DNA of 64,000 nucleotides from Fomitopsis serialis. Taxonomy: Eukaryota > Basidiomycota > Agaricomycetes > Polyporales > Fomitopsidaceae. The translations under genes and the position numbers were made by a program. The notes below the pieces were generated by a model. It saw only the letters and a program-made list of their open reading frames with translations. It did not search any database and was not told the DNA's origin. Of this stretch, positions 41,221 through 53,048 are shown one piece after another. The stretch is taken from contig NW_025955122.1 in assembly GCF_022376445.1 (NCBI RefSeq), positions 1 to 64,000 on the forward strand, given 5' to 3'. Numbering within the stretch: position 1 is the first letter of the stretch; each line of letters begins with the position of its first letter.

Positions 41221-44200
41221 GCTCGAGTTGAGCGTGGTGCGGCGCAGGACGGGTTCAGTTGGTGAGCAAAGACAAGCTACGACGTTCTTAAGTAGCGTAG
41301 ACCATCTGAGATGTAGGTCAACGTCATCCGTTAGCATCGATGGTTACAATATTGGGGACAGGAAGTTGATGGCCTAGAATGGGTCGTCGTAGCGAAAAGC
41401 GGTGAGCAGAACGATTTCGAGCGGGATGGATGGAAGACGCCTCACTTGGGCATTGGAATGTGTTCTGAAATTGGGAGGGGGCCCATCGAGGCGATGAAGA
41501 AGCACGGGTCGTTACCAGCAATACCGAACCCACGTCTTGGTGCCGATAGATACCCATCATAACCGTTTCGACTCACAGCCACTGTGATACTTACCAAGTC
41601 TCGAGTGAACACTCGCGGAACACGACTAATTTTTTTTGGCAAGACGGGTGGAGGAGACGCGTTACCAAGCTCCCCGTCATTGCGAGCGAGGACTTGCCTA
41701 TCGGCGCGAAACACCACTGAACAGCGTGGCAGAGCGGCGAGTCGTGAGCTACAGCAGCGAGCACAGACAGAGGTACATACGTACCTCGTCTTGGTTGTAT
41801 CCCCTACGCCTACAAGCACCTTTTGTGCGGAATGCATTGGCAATTAGCGCCATGTCTTCGTTCTTGATAGTCTGACTCTGGTCACGACGGGAGGAATCAC
41901 GAGCGGACCTCAGCATGCAAATTGGGACTGGTGGGGAGGTGGTGTGTACGTCGAGAGGGCAGGAAGGCGGAGAGGCGAGGCGGGTGCTCTGCGCGTCGTA
42001 AGACGTAGTTAAACGGAGCGTACATCAGAGGCAGCGGGACAGAAGAATCTCCAACTGTCTCAGCCAGTGTAGAGACATGGCCGCATTTACGCATTTGCCA
42101 AACCCGCGCAATGCATAAGGTCAACGGCAGCATGCACATTCCTCAGCGAGCACGCCCCAGATTATCAAATGCTGCGTTCAAACATCCTCCGTGCGGTGAC
42201 AGAGCTTGAGGGCGCACCTACACGCCCGCCTATTGCACACATACAACATGGGTTGCAAAGAATTTGTAGCCTCGAATGACAATGTCTTCGCCACGGCTGC
42301 CAACGGCGGTTCGTGACGCTGGATGCAGCGATCAGAACACTGTGAGGACTCGGGGGCCTCAGAGCTCTTGAACAGAAATATTAATACTACGTATACCGCA
42401 TGCGAGTGTCACGAGGTAAGAGGGCTACAAACTCACCGCGAAGTCATGAGCATACATGGCAGTCGCGAGTTGGTCTCGAAGTTGTACTCGCGGAAGACAG
42501 CAACATAACACGATTCCGCGTTCGGACTGCCTGCGATCGAAGTGTAGTCACTTGAGCGTGACGGAAGGGCTCATGAGGTTAGCCAGCAGCCCACGTGCTG
42601 ACTATAAGGTGCAAGAAAGCCGTTCGCGGTTTGGGGGACATCGTCGCGTTGTCGTCGCGGGACTCGATAGTGACGCAGCTCGACGCGTCTGTGGCTGCAC
42701 CCCGGCAAGCGCCGAGTCTGCCTAGATCGGTGTTCACCGGCACCGTCACTTTGTACAGAACGGCAACAGTCCTTCAAGGCTTCAAGCTCTTCAAGCTTTG
42801 AACTTCTACGCTTGTATACCCTAACGTCACTGCATATGCTTGGACGACGAACTTCGATGTGTCCGCTCAGCTAAGCCTACCGTGCCCATCTTTGCACATT
42901 TCCACCCGTCGCCGGGTCCGACGCCTCTACTTACTCGCATCGCTCTCCCGAATGCCTATGTCTCCTTTGAGACTGTGTTTTGGTGGAAAAGCGGGACCCG
43001 CGAACACATGAGCGTCGCTGGCGAGACGGGAAAGGCACCAGTCCCTCAGACGTCGAGGAAAGGCATCAGTGGTCGTTACGGTACGTCGTTGACCTACTCG
43101 GTTCAATCTGGGCAATGCATCATTCAGATGCCGAAGTGGTCATCCATTCTTTTCTAGCATCGCGTTTTATCGCGTTTTTTGATGGCCAGCCGCTAGTGAA
43201 AGTCATGCACGCAATCACCTCGGTTTACATCCTGGTACGTCAAATACAAGTGTTTTCCGACTCACTCTACCCCAGTCTCTATGTACTCGCACACTGAAAC
43301 ACCCTAGCTTTCCCAGCGATTGCCCTCCTCGGCAACTTGCGTGTCCTCTTCGAAACTCACTTGGCATGACTATCGTGTGTGACGAGTCCCAGACGAACGA
43401 CCCCTCCATGGCAGCTTCCCCGCGGAGGCCCCAGTCCTTAGCATTGATCTGTACACGCGCGATCCCAACATCAGGAGCTACGTCGTGAGGAATAGCGTTT
43501 GTATGTACGCGTGTACCATCTCACTCATAGACCCTTGTGATCTCGCAGGCCAGTCATATGTGCGGGTCGGCATCGTACACTCCTCCGCCTCCCCTGGCGC
43601 GCCTATAGCCTCACAAGTTTTGGCATCGAGCTCGTCCTTCAATCCCAGCACCCCTCCGTCAAGCAAGGTGACCATATCTACAACGGTGGTCTCCGAGCCC
43701 ACCGAGTTCGACTCGGTCGTCTTTCGCGTCCCGTACTGCGTCCCGGAGGGCGTAGCAGGATTCACGCGATGAGTGGGTGTGTACATCAGCTTTCGAGCCC
43801 CTTTTTTCTTAAGGGAAATGTATGTTGTATGCTCTGCAGCACTCGGCGTGTCTAATGTATTCTCGCTGACGGTTAGATGCGCTGCTGCCTCCCTCCTCCT
43901 TGCTACGCAGATTCCTGCATCAACTTCCACAAACCCTCCCAAACGAAGGGCCCCACGCATGCTCCGCCCGCCGTGATGCTACGTTCACTAGATCGAAGCG
44001 ACGCACTTGGGCGAGCTCGTTTGATAGAGCTGCCTTGTCGAAGACGAGGGGAGGACGGGTTTGGTCTACGTAACTTCCATACTCGTAAGAGGAACACTGG
44101 AATGCGTTTGCCACTGGCCATGCAATCCTGCCGCAGAAGATCGCCCCTGCGACTCTCGACCGCAATGAACGTGGGAGAAGAGTATGGGGAGACAGTACAG

Positions 44201-44726
44201 CGCTCATCGCGATCACCTCCACGGCGGATTGTTTATGAGGTGCGTATCTCTGACCGCGATACGAGTTCAGGTACTTACAAGCCGTGCCAGGCTCTGTGTA
44301 GTGCATGCTCTGCTGCCTCGTTGAACTCCATCTTCCGGATGATCGAAGTGCTATATGAGGGAGAAATTCATTGATTTTCTTCGACGACAATGGCTCGCAT
44401 GTCCGGACAAGACTCAGCCATACTCACTCGAACGACGTCCAATTCTGTCTACGTTCAATTGACGCATTCTCTTATCAGGGGTCCGTACCGCACCGCAGAC
44501 GCCGCAGAGGCTGGTCGTGTATCTAAGCGCCCAATGCTAATGCTAATTAGAGGGTGAGTAGACCAGCCCGTTTTTGCTTCTGACCATTGAGTCACACCAA
44601 GTTACTCACAGATAGCCCCCATCTGATAATTCGGCATCGCGGAAGGACGTCGATCTCGGCGTTCCTTGAAGCCGTACAAGTAGATACCCTCTGCGCTGTG
44701 TTCCCTCGCTCGCACCCCTGGACACG
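41221..44726. other. About 3.5 kb, no gene recognised
   Basis: Open frames up to 165 codons exist on both strands but none has a recognisable domain. Near 42676-42715 there is a copy of the dispersed GACGCGTCTGTGGCTG repeat. The 43485-43772 plus frame (Ser/Pro-rich) and the frames around 42840-43300 overlap opposite-strand frames and were not called. Confidence 0.45.
42676..42715 (+). repeat. Dispersed ACGCGTCTGTGGCTG repeat, copy 1
   Basis: Shares the core ACGCGTCTGTGGCTG with copies near 51925, 58213 and 60559. Its frame reads DASVAAPR against NASVAEAR in the others. Confidence 0.55.
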
Positions 44727-47700
44727 ATGGCCAGCGCGGAATACCAGCCGCTCAAGAGCGATGAACCCGCCTTCGACCACCTGCAGCACTCCCCTGCACC
44801 CCGCAGCGTGTCGCGCTCTCGTCGCATCGCGATCTCCGTGTGCTTCGTCGTCTGCGCGGCGGCACTCTCGCTCCTGTACGCGTTCCCACCCTACTTCGAG
44901 CCTGCCGACACCTCCACCTCTTCCTCGTCTCCGTCTGCAGGTACGCTTCTCGACCATGGCGAGCTGAAGCAGTGCGCCGCGAGCGGCCCACCCCCCGCCT
45001 CGCCCCCTGCGCCCGTCAACCTCTGGGCCTCCCTCACCGTCCCGGAGACGACCGCAATTGCCGATTGGCTCGACGCCCCTCCACGCGCACTCAACCTCAC
45101 CCCCGGCACGTCTGCGCACATCTCCGACAACTACATCTACCACATCGGCGCATGGCGCCCCGCCAAGGCCGACGCGCTCGCGTACCTCACGGACCCGAAG
45201 GGCACCGCGCCTCCCGACCGCTACGCGCGGGTGACGATCCACCACGGCGCAGCGGAGGCCCCGAAGGTGCAGGACTACCTGGTGGGCCCGCTGCCGGTGA
45301 GCAGCGAGACGGGCATGCGCCCCCTGACGGAGGTCTACCACCGGCCAGAGGTGCCGTACAACGCGCGCGGGTACACGACCCTCGCGGAGATCCAGCCGAT
45401 CCTGATCGACGTGATGCCCAAGATGGCGGAGGCGACTCAGGTGCGTGCGCTTGCTGTTCCATGGTCTTCGTGTTTGACGGAGGCATATGCAGGAACTGTT
45501 CGGTGGAGTCGCGCTTGGCCTCGCGAACGACACCCTTGTCGGAGGCGCAACGGGCCCGCTGAGCTTCGACGGCTCGTTCCGGCGGGGCTGGATCAACTGG
45601 CGGCGAAACGTCCCTGGGCTATACCTCCACCCCGTCGGCTTCTTCCTCTACGTCGATATGACGGGGACGGATCCCAAGGAATGGGAGCTCCTCAAGGTGA
45701 ATTTTACCTCGAGCAATGCATTCTCTGAAGCACACGGGCTGACGCGCGGTGCAGATCGTATACAACCACCAAGTGTTCGAGTCCGTGGACGACTTCATGG
45801 ACGCGTTCCGGAACGGGACGCTCAAGCGCCTCCCCGCGCGCCCGGACAGCCACGATGTCGATTGGACGACGCGCAAGCGACCCGACAGCCCCCGCCGCGA
45901 CCTCGACCACCTCCCCGGGCCGCGGTCGGTGTCGTTCGCGGGGTTGCGCTTCCGGGTGGACAGGTGTGTGTGCGTGGCGTTGGGTCCGCGCGTATCATGC
46001 TGAACGCGCCGACAGCAAGACGCAGTACGTGAGCTGGATGGGCTGGGGGATGTACCTCGGCTTCGACCGCGACATGGGCCTCAGCCTGTGGGACATCAAG
46101 TTCCGCGGCGAGCGCGTCATCTACGAGGTGCGCCTTTCGCTGATGTGCTCGGGGGTGTGGGTGTATACTGAGAGAGGAGACGGGTTTAGCTCGCGCCCCA
46201 GGAGGCTATCGCCCAGTATGCGGGCAACGACCCGATGCAGAGCACAACGGCTTGGCTGGACAGGTTCTTTGGTATGGTGAGTCTGCGTCGTGGCCTGACG
46301 AGTACGGCGGAGTGCTAAGGGGTGCGTAGGGCGGCTCCGTACGTGACATGCTCCCTGGGTATGACTGCCCGCATGAGGCAGTGTTCCTCCCCGCGACGAC
46401 TACCAGCTTCGCGGGCTCCATCACGCGCGAGAGGTGTGTTGCTTGCTGAAACTCATGCAGCTCATCTGACTCGTGCACTTCAGGGCTATCTGCATCTTCG
46501 AGCACGACTCAGCGCGCCCGATCACACGCCATATGGGCTACTCGGAGGCGGAGTTCGGCGCTGTGCGTGGGTACAACCTCGTCGTGCGCTCCATCTCGAC
46601 CGTGGGCAACTACGACTACTGTGAGCCATGCATGTGGTATGCGATTTGAACTAGGACTGACATGCTGCACAGTATTCGACTACATCTTCCACCTCGACGG
46701 GACGATCGAGGTGCGCTTGTCTGCCTCGGGCTACCTGCAAGGTGGCTTCTGGGAGCCTAGTCAAGAGGGTTACGGTACCGCCATCCGGGACACGACCAGT
46801 GCGCCTCTCAACGCATCCATCGTGCCACCCGACTGACTTCTGCATCTCACCTTGACAGTGGGCTCGCTGCATGACCACGTGATCAACTACAAGGTCGACC
46901 TGGACGTCGCGGGCGAGAGGAATTCGCTCCTGTTCACGCACACGCACCAAGAGGAGATCGAGCAGCCGTGGTTCGAGGACGACTGGGGGAGCACGGTGCT
47001 GCAGCAAAAGATCACGCGGACGTTCGTCGAGAACGAGGACGACGCGCTGTTGAAGTTCCCGTACAACTTCCAGGGCGGGTACTCGCTCGTCAACCGCGAC
47101 GAAAAGAACAAGTGGGGTATCCCGCGCGGGTATGCGATCCATCCGGGATATAACCCCGTCTACAACGTGCGTGCACTCCGCTCGTGAGCAGCACCAGATT
47201 CCTGACGCGCGCACTACAGACGGTCGTGGGCTCGAAGCGCCTGCTGGAGAACGCGAACTGGGCGCGGTACAACCTCGCGGTGAGCAAGCGGAAGGAGACG
47301 GAGCCGACGAGCAGCAGCATGTGGAACCAGAACCTGCCCGGCGACCCGATGGTCAACTTCCACAAGTTCTTCGATGGCGAGAACATCACGCAGGAGGACC
47401 TCGTCGCGTGGGTGAACGTCGGCACGCACCATCTCCCGCAGGCGGAGGACTCGCCGAACACGCGGACGAATCTTGCCGCGTCCAGGTGCGTCCTTCCGCC
47501 GCACTAGTTGCTGCTCCGTGTGCTGACGTCGCGGCAGCTTCTTCATCACGCCGCTGAACTACTTCGACTTTGACGTGTCGATGGAGAGCTCGAACGCGAT
47601 CCTGCTCGCGCCGCCGAAGACCCCAGGCGACGCGTGGGGCTACGACGACTTCGGCGTGAAGGACGCGAACTGCGTGCCGGGCCCGGTGCCGCCATTTGAG

Positions 47701-47811
47701 TACAGGGGCGTGCAGGCGTTCTCGCTCGACGGGAAGCTCGCGCCGCCGGAGAGCGCGGACGAGATGCGGAAGGGCGCGGAGATGTATCATCGCATCAAGC
47801 TGGAGCTGTAG
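44727..47811 (+). CDS. Copper amine oxidase, membrane-anchored
   Basis: Eleven exons (44727-45440, 45493-45696, 45755-45963, 46016-46127, 46190-46276, 46330-46433, 46484-46620, 46673-46798, 46859-47166, 47220-47485, 47538-47811) give 846 residues. A short cytosolic N-terminus is followed by one membrane anchor (about residues 34-56, [21 protein letters not shown]), then a Ser/Thr-rich stalk and the catalytic part, so a type II membrane protein is expected. The cofactor site is VGNYDYLFDY: Tyr520 of Asn-Tyr-Asp-Tyr would be oxidised to topaquinone. Copper ligands are the two His of [14 protein letters not shown] (569, 571) and a His of [12 protein letters not shown] (737 or 738). The likely catalytic Asp lies in WLDRFFGMG. 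The enzyme converts primary amines to aldehydes with release of ammonia and hydrogen peroxide. Most fungal homologues are soluble peroxisomal or secreted, so the anchor is notable. Confidence 0.95.
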
Positions 47812-48359
47812 AGCGGGCACAGTACGAGCTGATGAAACAAATGAGGTTGTACTTTCTATATGTTCTGATTACTGTCACGCGTTGGGTCTTCCTGGAGCGG
47901 CGGGATGAGCATGCTCGCGCGAGTGTATATAGTACACTTTCGAACCCAGGGCCACGCGATGCATGCGTGATCACCAGTGTGACGGCTTCCGCTCGTGCTG
48001 GTCTCTTCAGCAAGCCCATGTCGTTGGTCCATGCCACTTAGGTTAACGGTAAATGAGGGGGTGTGGGCAGGGCAGCAGCGTGAATTGAACGACTTGTGGC
48101 GATTGTAAGGTGTCATTTGGCAAGGAGGAAGAGCTTCAAACAGGATTGTGATCCAACCACGCGCACGCGGTGGCGCTCATCACAGCAAGTGCTAGTGAGA
48201 CGCCAAGTTTTCACTTGAAGGAACGTCGAACTCGTCCACTGCAGGATCTCTTAGTCCCTCAGTTGTGGCTTCCCTGTGGGTATATGTTGATTCTGACAAC
48301 GAAGAGGCGTAACAATTGCTATAGGACTGTGACTGGATACTGGCCCAATTACTGTCATC
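47812..48359. other. Short intergenic region
   Basis: 548 bp between the amine oxidase and the cupin gene, both on the plus strand. It should contain the terminator of the first and the promoter of the second. No distinct site could be assigned. Confidence 0.5.
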
Positions 48360-49227
48360 ATGAGCCCTCCTCTTTATCCGATCCCGAACTCGACTGTCAT
48401 ACCTGAGCTACGCCTGCAGAAGCACCCAGAGGGTGGTACGTAACGCACACCTCCCTTGTTGCATTGCATTCACATTGGACTTGATTGGATGCCTGTTGTC
48501 GCACACGACATCCTCAGGTTACTTCGCCGAGACAGACCGCCAGTCTGAGACTGTGCCCTCTCCGTTTGTTGGTAAGAGTGCAGTTTCCAGCATCTGCAGA
48601 GAACGCTCATGGAACGCTATGCCATCATGCGCTGGTACGGTCCACGTTGTAGGAGGCGCGCCGCGCTCACTCGCCACCACCATCTACTATCTCCTAACGC
48701 CCGACGAGAAGAATGGTGTTTTCCACATGAACAAGTCGGCGGTATGAATCACTCCTATCCAATAGTCCCTCTTGGGTCTACAGAGCAGTTTACTAACTCT
48801 TATGTCGTCAGACTATGCACGTTCTACACCAAGGACGCGCAGAATACGTCCTCATAACTCCCCCTGCAACGCCCGGCAGCCCGCCCAAGCTGGAGAAGAA
48901 GGTACGCACACTATCTTGTCGATCCCCTGTACAGTATTTCCTATCGTCCATTGTGTCCAGGTTATGGGCCCGAACCTTCAAGCGGGCGAGGTCCTCCAAC
49001 TACTCGTTCCCTCCGGGATCTGGAAGATGTCTCGCCTCCTACCCGACGACCTGTCTGCCGCCGCCGACCCCGAGAAGAGAGACCGCGTAGGCTGTCTGAT
49101 CACGGAGGTCGTCTTTCCCGGATTCGCTTGGGAAGACCACGCGTTCTTGACGCGGACGGAGCTCGAGAAGCTATACGGAGGCTCGGGAGAAAGTAAAGAA
49201 TGGGCTGCGTATGTGAAGAACGGATGA
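48360..49227 (+). CDS. Cupin-fold protein, DUF985 family
   Basis: Five exons (48360-48435, 48518-48571, 48653-48741, 48812-48901, 48961-49227) give 191 residues. Blocks of the family are HPEGGYFAETDRQ, RSLATTIYYLLTPDEKNGVFHMNKSATMHVLHQGRAEYVLI, AGEVLQLLVPSGIWKMSRL and VGCLITEVVFPGFAWEDHAFLT. Together these form one small beta-barrel cupin. Members often sit near amino-acid or sugar metabolism genes but the reaction is unknown. The 81-bp intron 48572-48652 is a multiple of three with no stop, so a longer 218-residue form with an inserted Ser/Cys-rich segment is possible from unspliced RNA. I prefer the spliced form because it restores family spacing. Confidence 0.87.
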
Positions 49228-50034
49228 GCTTTCTCGTCAATCTCCCGTGATCTGCTGTGTTATGTGTAACAAGGGCACGAAATCTAGCCTCTCATTTGTT
49301 GGTTGGCAGTCACTGGACAAGTTGTGTACAGGTGTGTGCCCAATTCGGCTCAACCACGGTGCACGTCGACTCCAAGGCAACAACCGTCACCGGGTTAGGT
49401 GCCTCGACTTGAATCCAAACGTTAACGTACGAACAACGTCAAATTCGACCTCTGCTTGGTTTCATGATTGAGGTACGTCTGACTACAATCGTAGCTTTTG
49501 TCTTCATAATGACAATTACCTTCGTCAGCGTCAAGCCACAATTATGGCATGACAGATCGATGACCCTGTACAATTGCAATCAGTCTCAGCGATTGCTACC
49601 GAGGTACAGCGAGACAAAAGGTATCCAATGCGCGATTGTAGTACGTGTTGCTGCGAGTTACACGGGATGGAACACCACGTTTCGTGACTCGTGCCATCAG
49701 AGACCATCCCACGGTATATAAGGCCAGGGGCAACCGAGCAGTAGACTTATCGTCTCCCCGTTCCCTCTCTGCCACAGCTATAATTCAGCAAGGAATGCTG
49801 CACAAGCTAACCAACAGGTGAGTATATGCCATCTCTTGTGCTCGATGTCTCAGGAAGCCTTAACGCATAATCTGTTCTAGTGAATGTCTATATCTCTGTC
49901 GAAACCAGATATTCTTCCATGCTACGACGCATGTCCCAAATCTCGTATGTTACCAGTCCTCTGGCTCTCATTCAGGATGCTCACTCCACCATCGCAGCTT
50001 CAGTTCCGGAGGGAGCGTCGGCCACTGTATAAAG
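49228..50034. other. Intergenic, no gene recognised
   Basis: A TATA-like CGGTATATAAGG lies at about 49715-49726 and is followed by a CT-rich run (CCCCGTTCCCTCTCTGCC). Together they look like a fungal core promoter pointing right, towards the zinc-finger region that starts near 50040. Confidence 0.45.
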
Positions 50035-51255
50035 ATGTACACTACTCCAGAGCCGGGCATGGTTCGCCAGCTTCGCGTACGTACATTCAAGATACAATCA
50101 ACCCACACGGCTCGGGAAATCCAGGGCAAATTATGCGCCTGTACCGAATGGAGCGGCTACAAGGGCGGGAGCGCGGTGCTTCACCTTCCAGGTCTCTTCC
50201 GCGAGCAGTCGTTGCCGCACAGAGCTAAAGGACTTCGGTTCCCTGCTGAAGCACGCAAAGCAGGTACACCTCAAAGCTGCGGTCCGCAAGTGCTCCAAAT
50301 GTGGTCGCGGTCTTTCCCGGTCTGAAGCTCTCACTCGCCACGAGTGTATGCAGTCGGAGGGTGCCGAGGCATCAGACAAAAGAAGTGCGGCCAGCGGCGT
50401 CTTCCATTGACAATGGCTCGTTCACGCCAGCTGCACGATCGCCCGCCGCTGAGCAACTTCAGGCATCCCGTCGAGCGGAAGTGCCGCAACCTCGTTTGTT
50501 CACTGGCGAGTCGATTTTCTCGATGTACGATTCCTCAGGCTCAGCTCCCGCTCAGAGTGCGCAGCGCTGCTTCACGCTCTTTGCATCGCTCGCCACCGCA
50601 GACGCTTTCAGCGGACGTGAGGGTTCCCTCGCGGCGCACTATCCCGCCCCCATCGATGCTCGCATCATGGCCGACGTATCCTCGGGCCATGTATCCACCT
50701 CTGCAAGCGTGCATATCAATAGTGCTGCGCGCACAATGGCGGGGTACGGGACACAGAATCGCCGTTGCGTTGAACGAGCTCGCTGCAGTCGCCCTATCGC
50801 AGACATCGCGCGCCTGGTCACCCCAGGCTCAATCCCCGGGGCGTCCAATCCCTTCGATGTAGTCACGCGGCCGACATCACTCACCTCCTGCTTTTTGCGA
50901 GCGCCCGAAGAGTTATGGTCACTGTCTTTAACAATCTGCGCGCGTCGCTCTCCTCTGCAACGCAAGGGGCTACATGACGGAGGCAGCGACTCGAATCAGC
51001 AAGCTGCGTACGGGGACCAGGCTCCGGGCAACGTGAGCGAGATGAGGATGAGCGGCGATGATGTACAACACAGCGTCCGCGGAGCTCTCAAATGCGAAGA
51101 CGGGCCCGGCGGAAGCCTGAGGGTCAGCAGCGAAGACACAGTCGAACGTCATGTACTAGGAACCGCACAACTCAATACGAACCTCCGAGTCCAGTCGCAC
51201 TGCCAACCGTTGGTCACACGAGCACTTCGACGCAGGCCACGACGGTGCGCCCGCT
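50035..51255 (+). pseudogene. C2H2-type zinc-finger protein, fragmented frame
   Basis: Between about 50190 and 50410 one plus frame reads CRTELKDFGSLLKHAKQVHLKAAVRKCSKCG then RGLSRSEALTRHEC. The second half is a clear Cys2-His-Cys finger. The first looks like a finger whose leading Cys spacing has been disturbed. That frame stops at about 50410, while a different frame opens over it and continues for about 300 codons to 51257 as Ser/Pro/Ala-rich sequence (SSIDNGSFTPAARSP, FTGESIFSMYDSSGSAPAQSA), as expected for the low-complexity body of a fungal transcription factor. Later frames near 51160-51300 (PPSPVALPTVGHTS) have the same texture. No set of GT-AG introns that I could find joins them, so a frameshifted or decaying gene is the likely reading. 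A split into short exons remains possible. Confidence 0.5.
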
Positions 51256-51899
51256 GAGGCAAATCCGTCCGCCTCGCCGTGCTTCACACGTATACTCGGG
51301 CTGCGACGTCGGAACACTACCTTCATACACAACCCTTCAACTATGCGTATCCTAGCCATTATGGCGCAGTACTCGAGGCTGCAACAAACGTTCGTAAGCC
51401 GCGCATCAAGCAGGCCGCATACGTCTACCGAACTGGCGGTCACATACACAGTACGCGGGCTGCCAGGGATGGAGGCGGCGGGGATCATCCCGCCTCAGGA
51501 AAGCAACTGTGTGGGCCCGGGCCCTGCAGGGTACCAAGTGACACCTCTTCACTCGTTGCCTGCAGGGCCTCTCGAGTCTCGTTACAGCATCCACAGTGAC
51601 CCGGGCCGTCCTCTGTAACATTTAGTGATGCCCCCGCAGCGGCAATGCGTCGTCCAGCGATACCGTAGACGCGTACATGAGAACGAGAGCCTGAGACCAA
51701 CCTGAGACACTGGCATATAGGAACGTCATCTTCAGTGACGAGTCAAGCAATCAAAGTCGCCAGTAGACATTCGCAGTCATCGTCGGACGAGTTTTCACCT
51801 GTTCCGCCGACTGCTGTGTACGGAGGGCGGCCGCTCCGCTGGGGGTGGACATGGTGTGCGTGCAGGACGTCGTGCTGAGCGAACGGCGACCGTCGCGGC

Positions 51900-51960
51900 G
51901 TGGTGAACGAGCCTCGGCGAGCGCCGAGCTTCAGCCACAGACGCGTTTGCATCCGACGCA
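51900..51960 (-). repeat. Dispersed ACGCGTCTGTGGCTG repeat, copy 2
   Basis: On the minus strand GCAAACGCGTCTGTGGCTG continues with AAGCTCGG, reading ANASVAEARRSPR in one frame. It is the only copy in this orientation. Confidence 0.6.
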
Positions 51961-51977
51961 CTACTAAATGGAATACC

Positions 51978-52004
51978 CTCCTCCTCCTCCTCCTCCTCCT
52001 CCTC
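51978..52004. repeat. CTC microsatellite, nine units
   Basis: Uninterrupted run of nine CTC trinucleotides. Confidence 0.95.
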
Positions 52005-53048
52005 AACTATCTCTCCCAACTTCGAGTTCACATAGGCGGGGCACATCGAGGATTGGTTGGCGCAGTATCGATGTGCAGCTGAATTCACAAGTACCGAGTC
52101 CCACACTCAGTGCGTAAACTCATTTCCTCAACGGTGGTACACAAAATACATGTCTATGCAACAATATGCTACTATGACTTAATGGGGTTCCAACTCCCCG
52201 TACTACAGCGGGTAATCTGGAGACGACTTGTCGACTGCCAGACCCAGCGCCCACAGGCGCAACGCTCCACCAAAAGAAACCCCCTATCTCTCCCAACTTG
52301 CTCTCCGCTTCCGACCCTCTGGAGCCACAGTTCTTAGATGCTACTTGCGTGGCTTCACAGGCCCGGTGAGTCTCACTTATAGCACAGATGCGTATGTACC
52401 CTGGCTGCGAACTAGTGCAGGAAATTGCTTACTACGGTTTCAAGTATATTGCCGCTGAGCACGAGATGATGGTTTCTGGTGAGCACCAAAGTTCTCATTT
52501 GACTCGGTGCATGGTGCAGCCAGACCGAATTCGTTATGTAGATGCTACTCGCGATGCCGTTGCTCTGAGCGTACAGGATATACAATGCAACTGAACAGTC
52601 TGGTGGCCCCAATAATCAAACGGTACGACATCCTGCGTGTCAAACCCTCGTCTCTGCTCACTCAACTGAAGCGCTCAGCTCTCATCTGTCACAAGATTAC
52701 TTACTTCCCGACGTCCGCGTCGTTGGTTGGTCGCCGCGGGCTATTCCGGCGGTGCGAAGGTCGCTGGCATAGACGCGGACCTTGTCATCGGAAGTACGTA
52801 GGAGGAGACGGATGATTTCACGGTACTGCTCGGCCCTCGGTCGCGTTTGGGTGGTGTCTTAGGCATTGTATCGGTATAACAGTACAGTATCTATCTAACG
52901 ACAGACTAGATGCTAGCAAAGATGTGCGACAGACATGGGCTGAATCTCGCAACGACACGGTCATATACGGTCATACATTCGATAGCTCGTTAAGGTCGCC
53001 CGTCGTACTCCAGCACGTCATCCGTCTCCAGCTGCTGCCTGCATCCTC

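Larger units (their letters stand above)
51256..53048. other. Intergenic, no gene recognised
   Basis: Contains a CTC microsatellite and one minus-strand copy of the dispersed ACGCGTCTGTGG repeat. Open frames are short and unsupported. Confidence 0.45.

Noticed and set aside
44592..45596. 334-codon minus-strand open frame
   Set aside because: Antisense shadow of the first exon of the copper amine oxidase.
44727..47811. Tyrosinase
   Set aside because: First considered because of the copper-protein look. The NYDY cofactor site, the HDH pair and the THHLPQAED block identify a copper amine oxidase.
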